Positions 35,931-44,975 of a stretch of DNA of 64,000 nucleotides are shown here, in pieces. The DNA is from Roseburia sp. (GTDB taxonomy: Bacteria > Bacillota > Clostridia > Lachnospirales > Lachnospiraceae). Position 1 is the stretch's first letter. Each line of letters opens with the position of its first letter. The translations under genes and the position numbers were made by a program. The stretch spans positions 1-64,000 of the forward strand of contig JAPFDX010000003.1 in the NCBI GenBank assembly GCA_026168605.1, read 5' to 3'. The notes under the pieces are model-generated. The model had not been told where the DNA came from, did no database searches, and was given only the letters and a program-made list of their open reading frames with translations.

Positions 35931-36650
35931 TCAGCAGACGGATCTCTGGCAGCTTTCCAGCATACGGTAACCGACTCTCGGAATCGTGACGATATAGCTC
36001 GGCTCCATCGGGATCTTCTCGATCTTCTTGCGGATATTGGTCATATTGACGCGCAGGATCCTGCTGCTTCCGCAGGCATACGGTCCCCAGATCTTTTCCA
36101 GCAGCATCTGGTAGGTCACGACCGTACCCGCATGGAGGGCAAGACATTCCAGAATCCGGTACTCGACCGGTGAAAAATGTACCTCCTCCCCGGCTAAGAG
36201 CACCTGTCTTTTTGAAAAATCTATTTTCAGCTCTCCCGCCTCATAGCACGTATTCTGCGCATTCCGGATCCGCCTGCGCAGCGCTGCATAAACGCGCGCC
36301 GCCAGTTCTTTCTCATGAAACGACTTGACAATATAGTCGTCCGCTCCGGCATACAGCGCATCCACCTTCTGCGCATACCCGCTCTGTTCCGACAAAACCA
36401 GAATCGGACAGTCCGTCCACGCGCGAAACTGCCGGATCAGCTCTATCCCGTCCATATCCGAGAGTTCCGTATCCATCAGAACCAGCTCCGGACAGACGCC
36501 CGTTCCCATCCCTATCGCTTCCCTGCCGCTGCCTGCCGTATAGATCCTGTATTTGTCCTTCGGCAGTACGCGCCGCATGAGATAGAAAATGCTCTCGTCC
36601 TCATCGACCAGTAAAATTTTCGCCCTGTCACTTGTTCTGTTTTTTTCCAC
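35931..36650 (-). CDS. Orphan OmpR-family response regulator
   Basis: The start is a GTG at 36650, 6 nt after AGGAGG. It has 239 residues. The receiver domain has acidic DEDES near residue 18, phospho-acceptor D60 and K109; the usual KP is KS here (YIVKSFHEKEL). The C-terminal winged helix has FSPVEYRILECLALHAGTVV, then RVNMTNIRKKIEKIP, of the OmpR/PhoB type. No histidine kinase gene is nearby. It follows a small membrane gene and the cation exchanger and could be co-transcribed with them. Confidence 0.9.
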   Translation of the reverse strand: MEKNRTSDRAKILLVDEDESIFYLMRRVLPKDKYRIYTAGSGREAIGMGTGVCPELVLMDTELSDMDGIELIRQFRAWTDCPILVLSEQSGYAQKVDALYAGADDYIVKSFHEKELAARVYAALRRRIRNAQNTCYEAGELKIDFSKRQVLLAGEEVHFSPVEYRILECLALHAGTVVTYQMLLEKIWGPYACGSSRILRVNMTNIRKKIEKIPMEPSYIVTIPRVGYRMLESCQRSVC

Positions 36651-36684
36651 AAAGTTCCTCCTGTTCCTATCAAACCACTGGCTG

Positions 36685-37110
36685 CTATGTATACAGAAGG
36701 ACTTTTCCTTTCTCACCGTCCGTCCGGTGAATATAGACGATATTTTCCCACAGCACGATCCTCCGGCAGTCAAACCGCCGGAGAACAATTCCAAAGACGC
36801 TCCGGAGTATAAAAAGCAACAGACATACCGCCATCAAAAACCGTGTCTGTGCCACGCGCGTCATCCTCTGCTCCGGAAGCCCCTCATGCTCCATCATTCC
36901 GTCCATATTCAAAAGACACGTTTCACTGCCCGACTCTGCCGTAAACAGCCTGACTGCGCGGATCGTATCCCGCCCGTCCTGCCGTTCACTGTATGCCTGC
37001 AGCGCGTGCGCACGCTCCTGCGTCGCACAAAAAAAGGACAGCAGAACCGCAAGGAGCATGATACCGCGCATTGTTTTGCCGCATCTCATACCGTACACAG
37101 TTTCCACCAT
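36685..37110 (-). CDS. Small membrane protein, function unknown
   Basis: A 141-residue protein: an N-terminal signal-like hydrophobic segment (MRGIMLLAVLLSFFCAT), a polar middle, and a second transmembrane segment (FLMAVCLLLFILRSVFGIVL) near residue 95. It is not recognised. It lies between the exchanger (32-bp gap) and the response regulator. The start is uncertain: ATG 37110 has a ribosome site that is too close, and ATGs at 37089 or 37071 are alternatives. Confidence 0.55.
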   Translation of the reverse strand: MVETVYGMRCGKTMRGIMLLAVLLSFFCATQERAHALQAYSERQDGRDTIRAVRLFTAESGSETCLLNMDGMMEHEGLPEQRMTRVAQTRFLMAVCLLLFILRSVFGIVLRRFDCRRIVLWENIVYIHRTDGEKGKVLLYT

Positions 37111-37141
37111 CCTTTCTCAGTTTTTCTGTCCGACTCCTCCT

Positions 37142-38074
37142 CTACCTCAGCAGATAAATAAAGTACGCCGCGTAGCCGAGCAGCATGAGAATCCCTCCGG
37201 TTCTCGTGAGCTTTTGACCGCGCACAACGCATACCAGCAGAAGCACACCCGCAGCGATCGCCACGATCGTATCAATGGCGAAACCTGACACGAAAACAAC
37301 CGGGGTGATCAGCGCTGTCGTACCGACCACAAACAGAATATTAAAAATGTTACTTCCTACAATGTTGCCGATCGCGATATCCGCTTTTCCCTTCATCGCC
37401 GCCGAGACAGAGGTAAACAGCTCCGGCAGCGAGGTTCCAAGCGCAACGATCGTAAGACCGATAAAACGCTCGCTCAGTCCCATGTATTTTGCGAGAGCGG
37501 TCGCCGCGTCAACCGTGACGTCGCTTCCCCACACGATCAGGATCAGACCGAGCACCGCTGCGACGATCAGTTTCCAGAGCGGAAGCTGCACCGCCTCCTC
37601 GGAAACCTCCTCCTTATTCTTCTTCGCCATCATAAACAGGTAACCGAGATACAGGATAAATGCAATCCAGAGAACCACGCCCTCGCCAAAACCGATGATG
37701 TTTCCCGTCCATCCAAGCACCAGAAGCAGCGCCGTGATCACGAGCATATACGGAATCTCGTAGCGGATCGTCGACTTCGCAACCGCGATCGGAACGATCA
37801 CAGACGAGATACCCAGAATAATGAGGATATTTAAGATATTACTTCCGACGACATTTCCGATCGTGATATCGGCGCTTCCCTTTAGCGCCGCGGTAATGCT
37901 GACTGCCGCCTCCGGCGCGCTCGTTCCCATCGCCACGATCGTAAGACCCACGACAAGCTGCGGCACGCCGAAGCGGTCCGCGATTCCTGCCGAGCCGTCC
38001 ACAAACCAGTCTGCACCCTTTACCAGCATAATAAATCCCAATGCCAGCAGCAAAAGCTGAATTAACAGTTCCAT
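37142..38074 (-). CDS. CaxA/YrbG-type sodium/calcium (or manganese) exchanger
   Basis: A 310-residue exchanger with about ten transmembrane segments and two inverted repeats. Each repeat has the alpha motif (GTSAPEAAVSITAALKGSAD and GTSLPELFTSVSAAMKGKAD, each followed by IxIGNIVGSNIFN-type text). These are the cation-binding helices of the Na+/Ca2+ exchanger family (PF01699). The gene is preceded by a yybP-ykoY riboswitch, so manganese, or calcium with manganese sensing, is likely to be involved. GGAGGAAG precedes the ATG. Confidence 0.93.
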   Translation of the reverse strand: MELLIQLLLLALGFIMLVKGADWFVDGSAGIADRFGVPQLVVGLTIVAMGTSAPEAAVSITAALKGSADITIGNVVGSNILNILIILGISSVIVPIAVAKSTIRYEIPYMLVITALLLVLGWTGNIIGFGEGVVLWIAFILYLGYLFMMAKKNKEEVSEEAVQLPLWKLIVAAVLGLILIVWGSDVTVDAATALAKYMGLSERFIGLTIVALGTSLPELFTSVSAAMKGKADIAIGNIVGSNIFNILFVVGTTALITPVVFVSGFAIDTIVAIAAGVLLLVCVVRGQKLTRTGGILMLLGYAAYFIYLLR

Positions 38075-38106
38075 GTTTCTTCCTCCGTTTTTCCGCCGCG
38101 GAGAAT

Positions 38107-38247
38107 AAAAAAAGACCTCCGCCGCAATATCATTTGAAATTGCAACAAAAGTCTCGTTGTTTCGTTACGAACCGGATCCCGCTCTCCGGCGGAATCGTAC
38201 TGACGGCGTCGCACACATCCTATCGATGCCAACTACTCCCTTTTTGC
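38107..38247 (-). ncRNA. yybP-ykoY (Mn2+) riboswitch with terminator, leader of the exchanger gene
   Basis: On the minus strand the aptamer (38247 down to about 38141) has the GGGAGTAG start of the class, a CGTCAGT segment and a CGAGACTTTTG end that pairs with GCAAAAAG to close P1. The expression platform is a 16-bp stem: AGACTTTTGTTGCAAT (38154-38139) with ATTGCGGCGGAGGTCT (38128-38113), loop 10 nt, then a T-run (38112-38107). P1 and the terminator share the same strand, so metal binding should favour readthrough. Confidence 0.85.
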
Positions 38248-38249
38248 CT

Positions 38250-38278
38250 AATATACATTTTCTTAACGGAAAAATCAA
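38250..38278 (-). promoter_or_regulatory. Sigma-A promoter of the riboswitch transcript
   Basis: TTGATT (38273-38278) and TATATT (38250-38255) are 17 nt apart. Transcription would begin a few bases before the aptamer. Confidence 0.8.
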
Positions 38279-38311
38279 CTCTCTCGCCAATTTTTAACAT
38301 TTTCTTAACAT

Positions 38312-39715
38312 TTACTCCTTCCGTCTCTGCCGCAGGACAGCACCGTTTTCTTCCACGCGCGCCTTATCCAGCGGATAGACAAACCAGAGGATCAGAGCCA
38401 CGGCAAAAAAGCCGAGAGCTGGCGCGATCGTCGCCATAGCGTAGAGCCCGGAGAGCACAGAGTCGCTCTGCGCAGCCGCCGCGGACTCGTAGCCGATGAA
38501 CTCAAGTGCCCAGCCGCCGATCCCACCCGCGAGCGCCTGCCCGACCTTTCGCGCGAAGGAATAGACCGCATAGACGGTTCCGTCCTCACGCTGACCGACC
38601 TTCACCTCCTGGTCATCGATCACGTCCGTAATGTTTGCCCAGATCACTGTGTTAAAAAATCCAAGCCCCAGATATCCCACGATAGAGAGCAGAAGAAATG
38701 CCCACATATTTTCGAGTTTCAAAAAATACAACAGCGCGAACACTGCACCCGAGAAAAACATCCCGGCTGCAGATGCTTCCTTTTTTCCAAAACGTTTTGC
38801 TATGGGCACACTGAGCGGAGCTACGATCACAAGTATCACAAGCGTTGAAAACAGTGTAAAAAGCGAGATCCCCCTTGCGTTTCCAAAATAGTCCGGATAA
38901 ATATAATTGTTCATCGTATTGATCAGGAGCTGGCTTAACAGCAGAAAAACTGCTGCCCCGATGATCCCAAGGAGCGCCCGGCTCTTTCCGATCGCCCCAA
39001 ACGTCGCAAGAAGCGTGAGGTTTTCCGTATCCGGCTTTTTTTCGACTGTCACGCGCTCGCTCGTCAGGCGGTAGCATATGAGATAACAGAGCAGCGCCAG
39101 CACGGAAAACACTCCGGCGATCACCGTAAAAGTGGCGCCGCCCCGCACCACCTGATTTCCCGCCTCGTCCGTGGTATACAGAAAGACTGGCGTTCCCACA
39201 CCGATCACAAGCCCCGCAAGCGCAGCGCCGACGGAGCGGAACGTCGAGAGGGATGTTCTCTCATTCGCATCCGCCGTGATCGCGGAAGCCATCGAGCCAT
39301 AGGGAATATTGATCGAGGTATAAAAGACACTGCCCCACAGCAGATAGGTCACATACATATAAATGATACGCCAGACCATCGGCGCGGACGCAACTGCGGT
39401 CTGGTACATCAGAAAGCTTGAGAGTGCGACCGGACCGCACATCCGCCGGATCCAACAGCGGAATTTCCCGTCCTCCGCCGGAGGCATCCGGTCTACGATG
39501 CGTCCCATCGTCACGTCTGTAAAAGCGTCTGCAAAACGCGCCACGAGAAACAGCGTGCCGACCATACCGCCGCTGATACCAAGCACCTTGGTGTAAAACA
39601 CCATCAAAAAAGAGCTTGCGAAAATAAATGTAAAGTCGTTGCCGAAATCCCCGAACATATACCCTACTTTATCCCGCAAGCCAAAAGGTCTGATTGTATT
39701 ATCATTGTTCTGCAT
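38312..39715 (-). CDS. GPH family (MelB-like) sugar:cation symporter
   Basis: A 467-residue twelve-helix transporter. It has the GPH opening FGLRDKVGYMFGDFGNDFTF and the sugar/cation region ADAFTDVTMGRIVDRMPPAE, and is typical of transporters for oligosaccharides or glucuronides. GGAGGATTC precedes the ATG. No hydrolase is adjacent (the next gene is a diguanylate cyclase), so the substrate is unknown. It lies upstream of the riboswitch-controlled exchanger but has its own transcript by layout. Confidence 0.85.
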   Translation of the reverse strand: MQNNDNTIRPFGLRDKVGYMFGDFGNDFTFIFASSFLMVFYTKVLGISGGMVGTLFLVARFADAFTDVTMGRIVDRMPPAEDGKFRCWIRRMCGPVALSSFLMYQTAVASAPMVWRIIYMYVTYLLWGSVFYTSINIPYGSMASAITADANERTSLSTFRSVGAALAGLVIGVGTPVFLYTTDEAGNQVVRGGATFTVIAGVFSVLALLCYLICYRLTSERVTVEKKPDTENLTLLATFGAIGKSRALLGIIGAAVFLLLSQLLINTMNNYIYPDYFGNARGISLFTLFSTLVILVIVAPLSVPIAKRFGKKEASAAGMFFSGAVFALLYFLKLENMWAFLLLSIVGYLGLGFFNTVIWANITDVIDDQEVKVGQREDGTVYAVYSFARKVGQALAGGIGGWALEFIGYESAAAAQSDSVLSGLYAMATIAPALGFFAVALILWFVYPLDKARVEENGAVLRQRRKE

Positions 39716-39769
39716 ATGAATCCTCCATATCCGCCTTGCCGCTTCCGGCTATCCGTAGTATGTCCGGAT

Positions 39770-40915
39770 TCATTTCTTTCTATTCTTCTTTTTGTCCTCG
39801 TACATTCTCGCGTCCGCCAGTTCTAACATCTGACGGATGCTCTGATCCGCCGCCTCCTCTGCTTTCACACAGCCAATGCTGACCACAATATTCCATGTGC
39901 CACGCTCTCCCCAGTTCATCCCGGCGATGCCCCTGCGCAGCGCTTCGATATATGCCGCGACCTCATCGTCGTTCTTTCCCTTCAAAATCACGACAAATTC
40001 ATCGCCGCCATACCGTGCCAGAAACGAACTTGTCCTGCCAAAGGTCTTTTTTAACTGGTCCGCCACAAGGCGCAGGACGTGGTCTCCTGTCATGTGACCG
40101 AACCTGTCATTGATTTTCTTGAACTGATCCACATCCATCAACAGCAGATGATAGGAGTCTCCTCTCCAGTTCTGTTCTTCCATCTCCAAAAGATACTGGT
40201 CCAGTCTCCCTCTGTTATTCAGCCCCGTCAGCGCGTCGCGGATCACCTGACGCTGCTGTACGTCCAGATAGACCATCAGCACGGACGCTGCCGTAAAAGG
40301 CCCGGCAAACTCCACTGCCGGATACAGCATCTGAAGCAGTCCGCCGCAGACCGGAAGAATGGCAAATCCCGCAGCCGTCTTACATTCGAGACGCCGCTCC
40401 ACCTGTTCCTCCTTCTTCGCACAGCGCAGCGCGTGCACAGACGACGCCACGACATAGCCAAAGGTTACGACGACATAGACCATGTAGCCGTCTCCCCGCA
40501 CATAAAAATTCTGCTCGTCCAGCGAGAAGATGATCCCCGTCCACGGCGTCGTGAGAAGCAGCGCCGCAAAAATAAAAAACGGTATGCCAAGTTTTAACGC
40601 CCCTGTGCCCCGCTGTCCGATCCCGTTCTCCGCCACATCCCTAGTATACAGATACCAGATATATGCCATAAATGCTAGCAGCCCCAGACAAAACCCATTA
40701 GAGAGCCACAGAAAAACGCGCGTCCCCGGCATCTGTCCCCCATCGAAATATCTGCCTGTGATATTCGTAAAGAACACTCCGACCAGGAGCACCATCATAA
40801 AGCGCAGCGCACGGCTGCGCCATGAATAAGTGAGTGTATATTTTACATTCGCACGCATAATAAGCAGCGCCAACATCGGAATTAAATTGATCTGCAAATA
40901 AGTAACCGTATCCAC
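39770..40915 (-). CDS. Membrane-bound diguanylate cyclase (GGDEF)
   Basis: A 381-residue protein with a GTG start at 40915 (AAAGGGGG upstream). About six to seven N-terminal transmembrane segments are followed from about residue 215 by a GGDEF domain. The active site is RYGGDEF (G303-F307). The inhibitory I-site RxxD is absent (RTSS). It should make cyclic di-GMP from GTP. It is paralogous to the next gene upstream, from which it is separated by 13 bp. Confidence 0.93.
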   Translation of the reverse strand: MDTVTYLQINLIPMLALLIMRANVKYTLTYSWRSRALRFMMVLLVGVFFTNITGRYFDGGQMPGTRVFLWLSNGFCLGLLAFMAYIWYLYTRDVAENGIGQRGTGALKLGIPFFIFAALLLTTPWTGIIFSLDEQNFYVRGDGYMVYVVVTFGYVVASSVHALRCAKKEEQVERRLECKTAAGFAILPVCGGLLQMLYPAVEFAGPFTAASVLMVYLDVQQRQVIRDALTGLNNRGRLDQYLLEMEEQNWRGDSYHLLLMDVDQFKKINDRFGHMTGDHVLRLVADQLKKTFGRTSSFLARYGGDEFVVILKGKNDDEVAAYIEALRRGIAGMNWGERGTWNIVVSIGCVKAEEAADQSIRQMLELADARMYEDKKKNRKK

Positions 40916-40928
40916 CGTGCCGCCCCCT

Positions 40929-42086
40929 TTATCCTATGTGCTGTCCTGCCGCCCGTTTTTTTGCCGTCTTTGCGGCGTACATCCGCTCGTCCGCCAGCGC
41001 CACGAGACGATCCGGCTCCCCCGTCTCCTCCCAGAGCGCATAGCCAATGCTAAACGACAGTCTGTATTTCTTTTCTGCGGTGCGGTTAAAGCGGTCAACC
41101 TCCTGCTCCACCAGACGGAGCGCCTGCTTTGCCTCCGCCTCGTCCTTCCATGCCCCGATCACCGCAAATTCATCGCCGCCATACCGCGCCAGAAAGGTCC
41201 GCTCTCTGCCGAGGACACGCCTTAAAATATCCGCCGTCTCCCACAGCGCCTCATCGCCCACAACGTGCCCCAGATTGTCGTTGATTCCCTTGAAATCATC
41301 GACGTCCAGCATGAACATTCCCCAGTTGCCTGCGTTCTGCTTCGCCCACTTTAAAATCTGCTTGTCAAACTCCCTGCGGTTGTTCAGTCCCGTCAGCCCA
41401 TCCGTGGTAATCTGGCGGTTCTGCGTATTCAGATAGATAAAAAGAAGTGTCAGTGACAGACACGAGGATCCGCCCCACCACACATCGAAGCAATACTGGA
41501 TAAGCATCCCCGCAAGAAGCAGAAATCCGCATCCCGACAGATAAAGACACTCCCACTTCCGCTCTCTGGAATTTTCCTTCCTGCCCTTTCGTATACTTAT
41601 CACTGCGCCGGCAAGGATCAACAGCGTACATTCCAGATAGAGCAGCCCGTACAGCCCTCCGTGCCGGCAGATATTGTCCTCCGTGACAAAAAGCAGCAGA
41701 TGCGTCCACGGCGTCGTGACGATCAGAAGCGTCATCAGAAGCTGGAGCACACCCAGAAAGCGCAGCGTCCTGCTCTCCTCCCCTGCCGCTCCCCATACCT
41801 GCAGCCGAAAACAGATATAGAGAAGCCATAGCGCCGCAATTCCCGTCATCATCGACGCATAGACCATATACGAAATCCACAGCCCTGCCTTCACGGCAGC
41901 GCCCGGCACACCCAAAAGTCCCTTCCCCGCCGTTCCTGACACCATCGCCCCGATGGCAAGAAGAGTCAGAACATCAAACAGAAGCTTATCTGCCGTCCCT
42001 GCTGTCTTTCTGTGATTGTTTGCATATATTATGAGGAGCATAAGTATCGGAAATAAATTGATACTTATGGATACCAGCATATTCAT
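40929..42086 (-). CDS. Membrane-bound diguanylate cyclase (GGDEF), paralogue
   Basis: I take the start as ATG 42086 after GGGGGAG. It has 385 residues in the same architecture as the neighbour: a multi-helix N-terminal membrane domain and a GGDEF domain (RYGGDEF, residues 303-307). The I-site is RxxT (GRERTFL) and so probably inactive. The pair seems to come from duplication, and the sequences have diverged throughout the membrane part, implying different input signals. Confidence 0.93.
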   Translation of the reverse strand: MNMLVSISINLFPILMLLIIYANNHRKTAGTADKLLFDVLTLLAIGAMVSGTAGKGLLGVPGAAVKAGLWISYMVYASMMTGIAALWLLYICFRLQVWGAAGEESRTLRFLGVLQLLMTLLIVTTPWTHLLLFVTEDNICRHGGLYGLLYLECTLLILAGAVISIRKGRKENSRERKWECLYLSGCGFLLLAGMLIQYCFDVWWGGSSCLSLTLLFIYLNTQNRQITTDGLTGLNNRREFDKQILKWAKQNAGNWGMFMLDVDDFKGINDNLGHVVGDEALWETADILRRVLGRERTFLARYGGDEFAVIGAWKDEAEAKQALRLVEQEVDRFNRTAEKKYRLSFSIGYALWEETGEPDRLVALADERMYAAKTAKKRAAGQHIG

Positions 42087-42187
42087 ACCCACTCCCCCTT
42101 GACAAGGATATTTCTATCATTATAACATTTCCACATATTCTTGTCAGTAATTCTGTGCAAATTTAGTGTCTTTTCCACAAATTTTTC

Positions 42188-44182
42188 TTATTGATACGTT
42201 CTGCGAAACTGTATCGGCGTCATCTCACAGGTTTTTTTAAACAGCCGGTTAAAGTGTTCCACATTCTCATATCCCACATAGGCAGCAATGGATTCCACCG
42301 TCTGGTTCGTCTCTTTTAGCATCGCGCACGCCTTTTTCATCCGCGCTTTCTTCACCGCATCCTGAAATGTCATGCCGGATTTCTCCCTGATATATTTCGA
42401 GAGATACGGTCCCGAGAGATGGAACTCCTCTGCGAGCACATCCAGCGTAACGTCCGCATAATGGCTCTGAATGTAATTCATGATGGCGACAAGCCGCTCC
42501 TCGCGCCCCTCTGTGATACATTCGCTCTTAGCCATCTTATTGGCAGCGGATACCAGCGCCGCAACGGAGCTGGAGATAATATCCTCATCGATGCCGACGC
42601 CCCAGTAGCTTCTGTCACCGACAACGATCTTCACGTAGGCTGCCGCTTTCGAGGAAGACCCCGCAGAAATCGCGTGCTCCTCATACGCCGCCAGTTCATA
42701 CTCAATACCAAAATACATCTTGACCGCATTGCTGACCGCATCCAGACGCCCGTTTCCGGTGGTCTCGATCATCCGACGCTCCCCGTCCTGCTCGATCGTC
42801 ACCTGCGCCGTGATGCCGTTCTTCCGCTCAAAATGATACTCCGGCACCTCAAACACATCTGTGCGGTTGATATACGTCTCCTCAAAAATCCGATAGATCG
42901 CCTCCGGAGACAGCTCCTTATGACGGTGGTCGGAAACCCCTTTGATCAGGTAGCCAACCTCCTCCTTCATCCGGTCTGGCAGTGACATACCGAAATTCTG
43001 TTTCAGGATATAAGCCACGCCGCCCTTTCCGGACTGGCTGTTGATGCGGATGACATCCGACTCGTATTCACGCCCGACATCCTTCGGGTCGATCGGAAGA
43101 TACGGCACATCCCACCGCTCCCCGCTCTTGCCTTCCGATCTCCACGCCATACCCTTGGAGATCGCATCCTGATGTGACCCGGAAAAAGCTGTAAACACCA
43201 GATCCCCGGCATACGGCGTGCGCTCGTACACGCGCATACCGGTAAAGCGCTCATACTTCTCCCGGATCGCGGAAATATTGGAAAAATCAAGTCCCGGATC
43301 CACACCATGGCACACCATGTTCATCGCAACCGTCACAATATCCACATTGCCCGTGCGCTCACCGTTGCCAAAAAGCGTGCCCTCCACACGGTCCGCACCC
43401 GCAAGGATCCCAAATTCCGCGTCGCTGATGCCACAGCCCCTGTCATTGTGCGGATGCACACTTAAGATCACATTGTCGCGGTACTTTAAGTGCTTGTGGA
43501 TATACTCGATCTGGCAGGCAAATACGTGCGGCATCGCGATCTGCACCGTCGTCGGGATGTTGATGATCGCCTTGTGCTCCCCGTCCGGCTGCCACACATC
43601 CAGAACCGCATTGCAGACCTCGACGGCATAGTCCACCTCTGTGCCCGGGAAGCTCTCCGGACTATACTCAAATGTAAAATTGCCGTCCGTCTCCTGTGCC
43701 AGTGTCTTTAACAGTTTCGCCCCGTCCACGGCAAGCTGCTTTACTTCCTCTCTGCTCTTGCGGAATACCTGCTCGCGCTGCGCCACGGACGTGGAATTGT
43801 ACAGATGGATCACCGCGTGGGGCGCGCCCTCTACCGCCTCAAAAGTCTTGCGGATAATATGCTCCCTCGCCTGGGTCAGCACCTGCACGGTGACGTCCTC
43901 CGGTATCATGTCGCGCTCGATCAGTGCGCGCATAAAATTGTATTCGGTCTCCGACGCCGCCGGAAATCCCACTTCAATCTCCTTAAATCCGATATCTACC
44001 AGCATCCTGAAAAATTCCAGCTTCTCCTCAAGTCCCATCGGCTCGATCAGCGCCTGATTGCCGTCGCGCAGATCCACGCTGCACCAGACCGGCGGCTTCG
44101 CGATCACATCCTTCTTCACCCAGTCGTATGTCACCTCCGGCGGCATAAAGTATGATTTTCCATATTTTGCTGCTATGTCCAT
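42188..44182 (-). CDS. leuA: 2-isopropylmalate synthase fused to a C-terminal AraC DNA-binding domain
   Basis: The start is ATG 44182 after GGAGGGG, giving 664 residues. Residues 1-400 are the HMGL-like TIM barrel (CSVDLRDGNQALIEPMG; HPHNDRG with the metal-binding HxH; GNGERTGN). Residues 430-545 form the LeuA dimer/leucine-binding domain (TGNGRLDAVSNAVKMYFGIE; AAYVKIVVGDRSYWGVGIDE). Residues 563-664 are a complete AraC pair of helix-turn-helices (LDVLAEEFHLSGPYLSKYIR; VGYENVEHFNRLFKKTCEMT). The frame is open, so this is a true fusion. The reaction is acetyl-CoA plus 2-oxoisovalerate to 2-isopropylmalate. Confidence 0.95.
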   Translation of the reverse strand: MDIAAKYGKSYFMPPEVTYDWVKKDVIAKPPVWCSVDLRDGNQALIEPMGLEEKLEFFRMLVDIGFKEIEVGFPAASETEYNFMRALIERDMIPEDVTVQVLTQAREHIIRKTFEAVEGAPHAVIHLYNSTSVAQREQVFRKSREEVKQLAVDGAKLLKTLAQETDGNFTFEYSPESFPGTEVDYAVEVCNAVLDVWQPDGEHKAIINIPTTVQIAMPHVFACQIEYIHKHLKYRDNVILSVHPHNDRGCGISDAEFGILAGADRVEGTLFGNGERTGNVDIVTVAMNMVCHGVDPGLDFSNISAIREKYERFTGMRVYERTPYAGDLVFTAFSGSHQDAISKGMAWRSEGKSGERWDVPYLPIDPKDVGREYESDVIRINSQSGKGGVAYILKQNFGMSLPDRMKEEVGYLIKGVSDHRHKELSPEAIYRIFEETYINRTDVFEVPEYHFERKNGITAQVTIEQDGERRMIETTGNGRLDAVSNAVKMYFGIEYELAAYEEHAISAGSSSKAAAYVKIVVGDRSYWGVGIDEDIISSSVAALVSAANKMAKSECITEGREERLVAIMNYIQSHYADVTLDVLAEEFHLSGPYLSKYIREKSGMTFQDAVKKARMKKACAMLKETNQTVESIAAYVGYENVEHFNRLFKKTCEMTPIQFRRTYQ

Positions 44183-44289
44183 ATTCCCCTCCAAAATCAT
44201 TCAAGAAAATTGATTTTATTTATCTTTTCCCCTATCCTATCATACGTTTCTCCGGCAAACAAGGTGCGCTTTTAATCAAAATACTTGAT

Positions 44290-44934
44290 TTATTTTAACT
44301 TCACTCCAACCTTTTTGCAGACCTCCGACAGACAGCATCTGTCGCAGTGCGGCGTTGTGCGTGCAGTGCAGATCTCTCTGCCGTGATCGACCAGACGATG
44401 GCAGAAATCATTGCCCTCCTCCGGCGGGATCAGCTTCCAAAGCTCCATCTCCACTTTTTTCGGCTCCTTGATCCCATCCACCAGCCCCATGCGGTTGACA
44501 AGACGGATACAGTGCGTATCCGTGACGATCGCCGGTTTTCCAAAGACGTCCCCCATCACCAGATTTGCACTTTTTCTGCCCACTCCCGGCAGTGAGAGCA
44601 GCGCGTCAAAATCATCCGGCACCTTCCCGCCGTACTCGTCGCGCAGTATCTTCATGCAGGCGCTGATGTCCCGCGCCTTGCTGTTCCCCAGTCCGCACGG
44701 GCGCACAATCTCCTCAATCTCCGATACCTCCGCCTCCGCCAGCGCCTCCACGGTCGGAAATTTCGCATACAGATCCTGTACCACGACATTGACTCTGGCG
44801 TCCGTACACTGCGCGGCAAGACGCACACTTACGAGCAGCTTCCACGCATCGTCGTAGTCCAGGGTACAAGTCGTATCCGGGTACTCCTCCTTCAGCAGTC
44901 TGATAATCTCTTTTGCACGTTCTTTTTTTCTCAT
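44290..44934 (-). CDS. nth: Endonuclease III (DNA glycosylase/AP lyase)
   Basis: A 214-residue Nth. It has the helix-hairpin-helix LLSLPGVGRKSANLVMGDVF with the catalytic Lys, the catalytic Asp in IVTDTHCIR, and the C-terminal 4Fe-4S ligands (C-x7-C-x2-C-x5-C in CTARTTPHCDRCCLSEVC). The first spacing is one residue longer than in E. coli. It removes oxidised pyrimidines from DNA. Confidence 0.96.
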   Translation of the reverse strand: MRKKERAKEIIRLLKEEYPDTTCTLDYDDAWKLLVSVRLAAQCTDARVNVVVQDLYAKFPTVEALAEAEVSEIEEIVRPCGLGNSKARDISACMKILRDEYGGKVPDDFDALLSLPGVGRKSANLVMGDVFGKPAIVTDTHCIRLVNRMGLVDGIKEPKKVEMELWKLIPPEEGNDFCHRLVDHGREICTARTTPHCDRCCLSEVCKKVGVKLK

Positions 44935-44975
44935 CCGGTTTCACTCCTATTTCTTCTATTATAATAATGTAGGTT

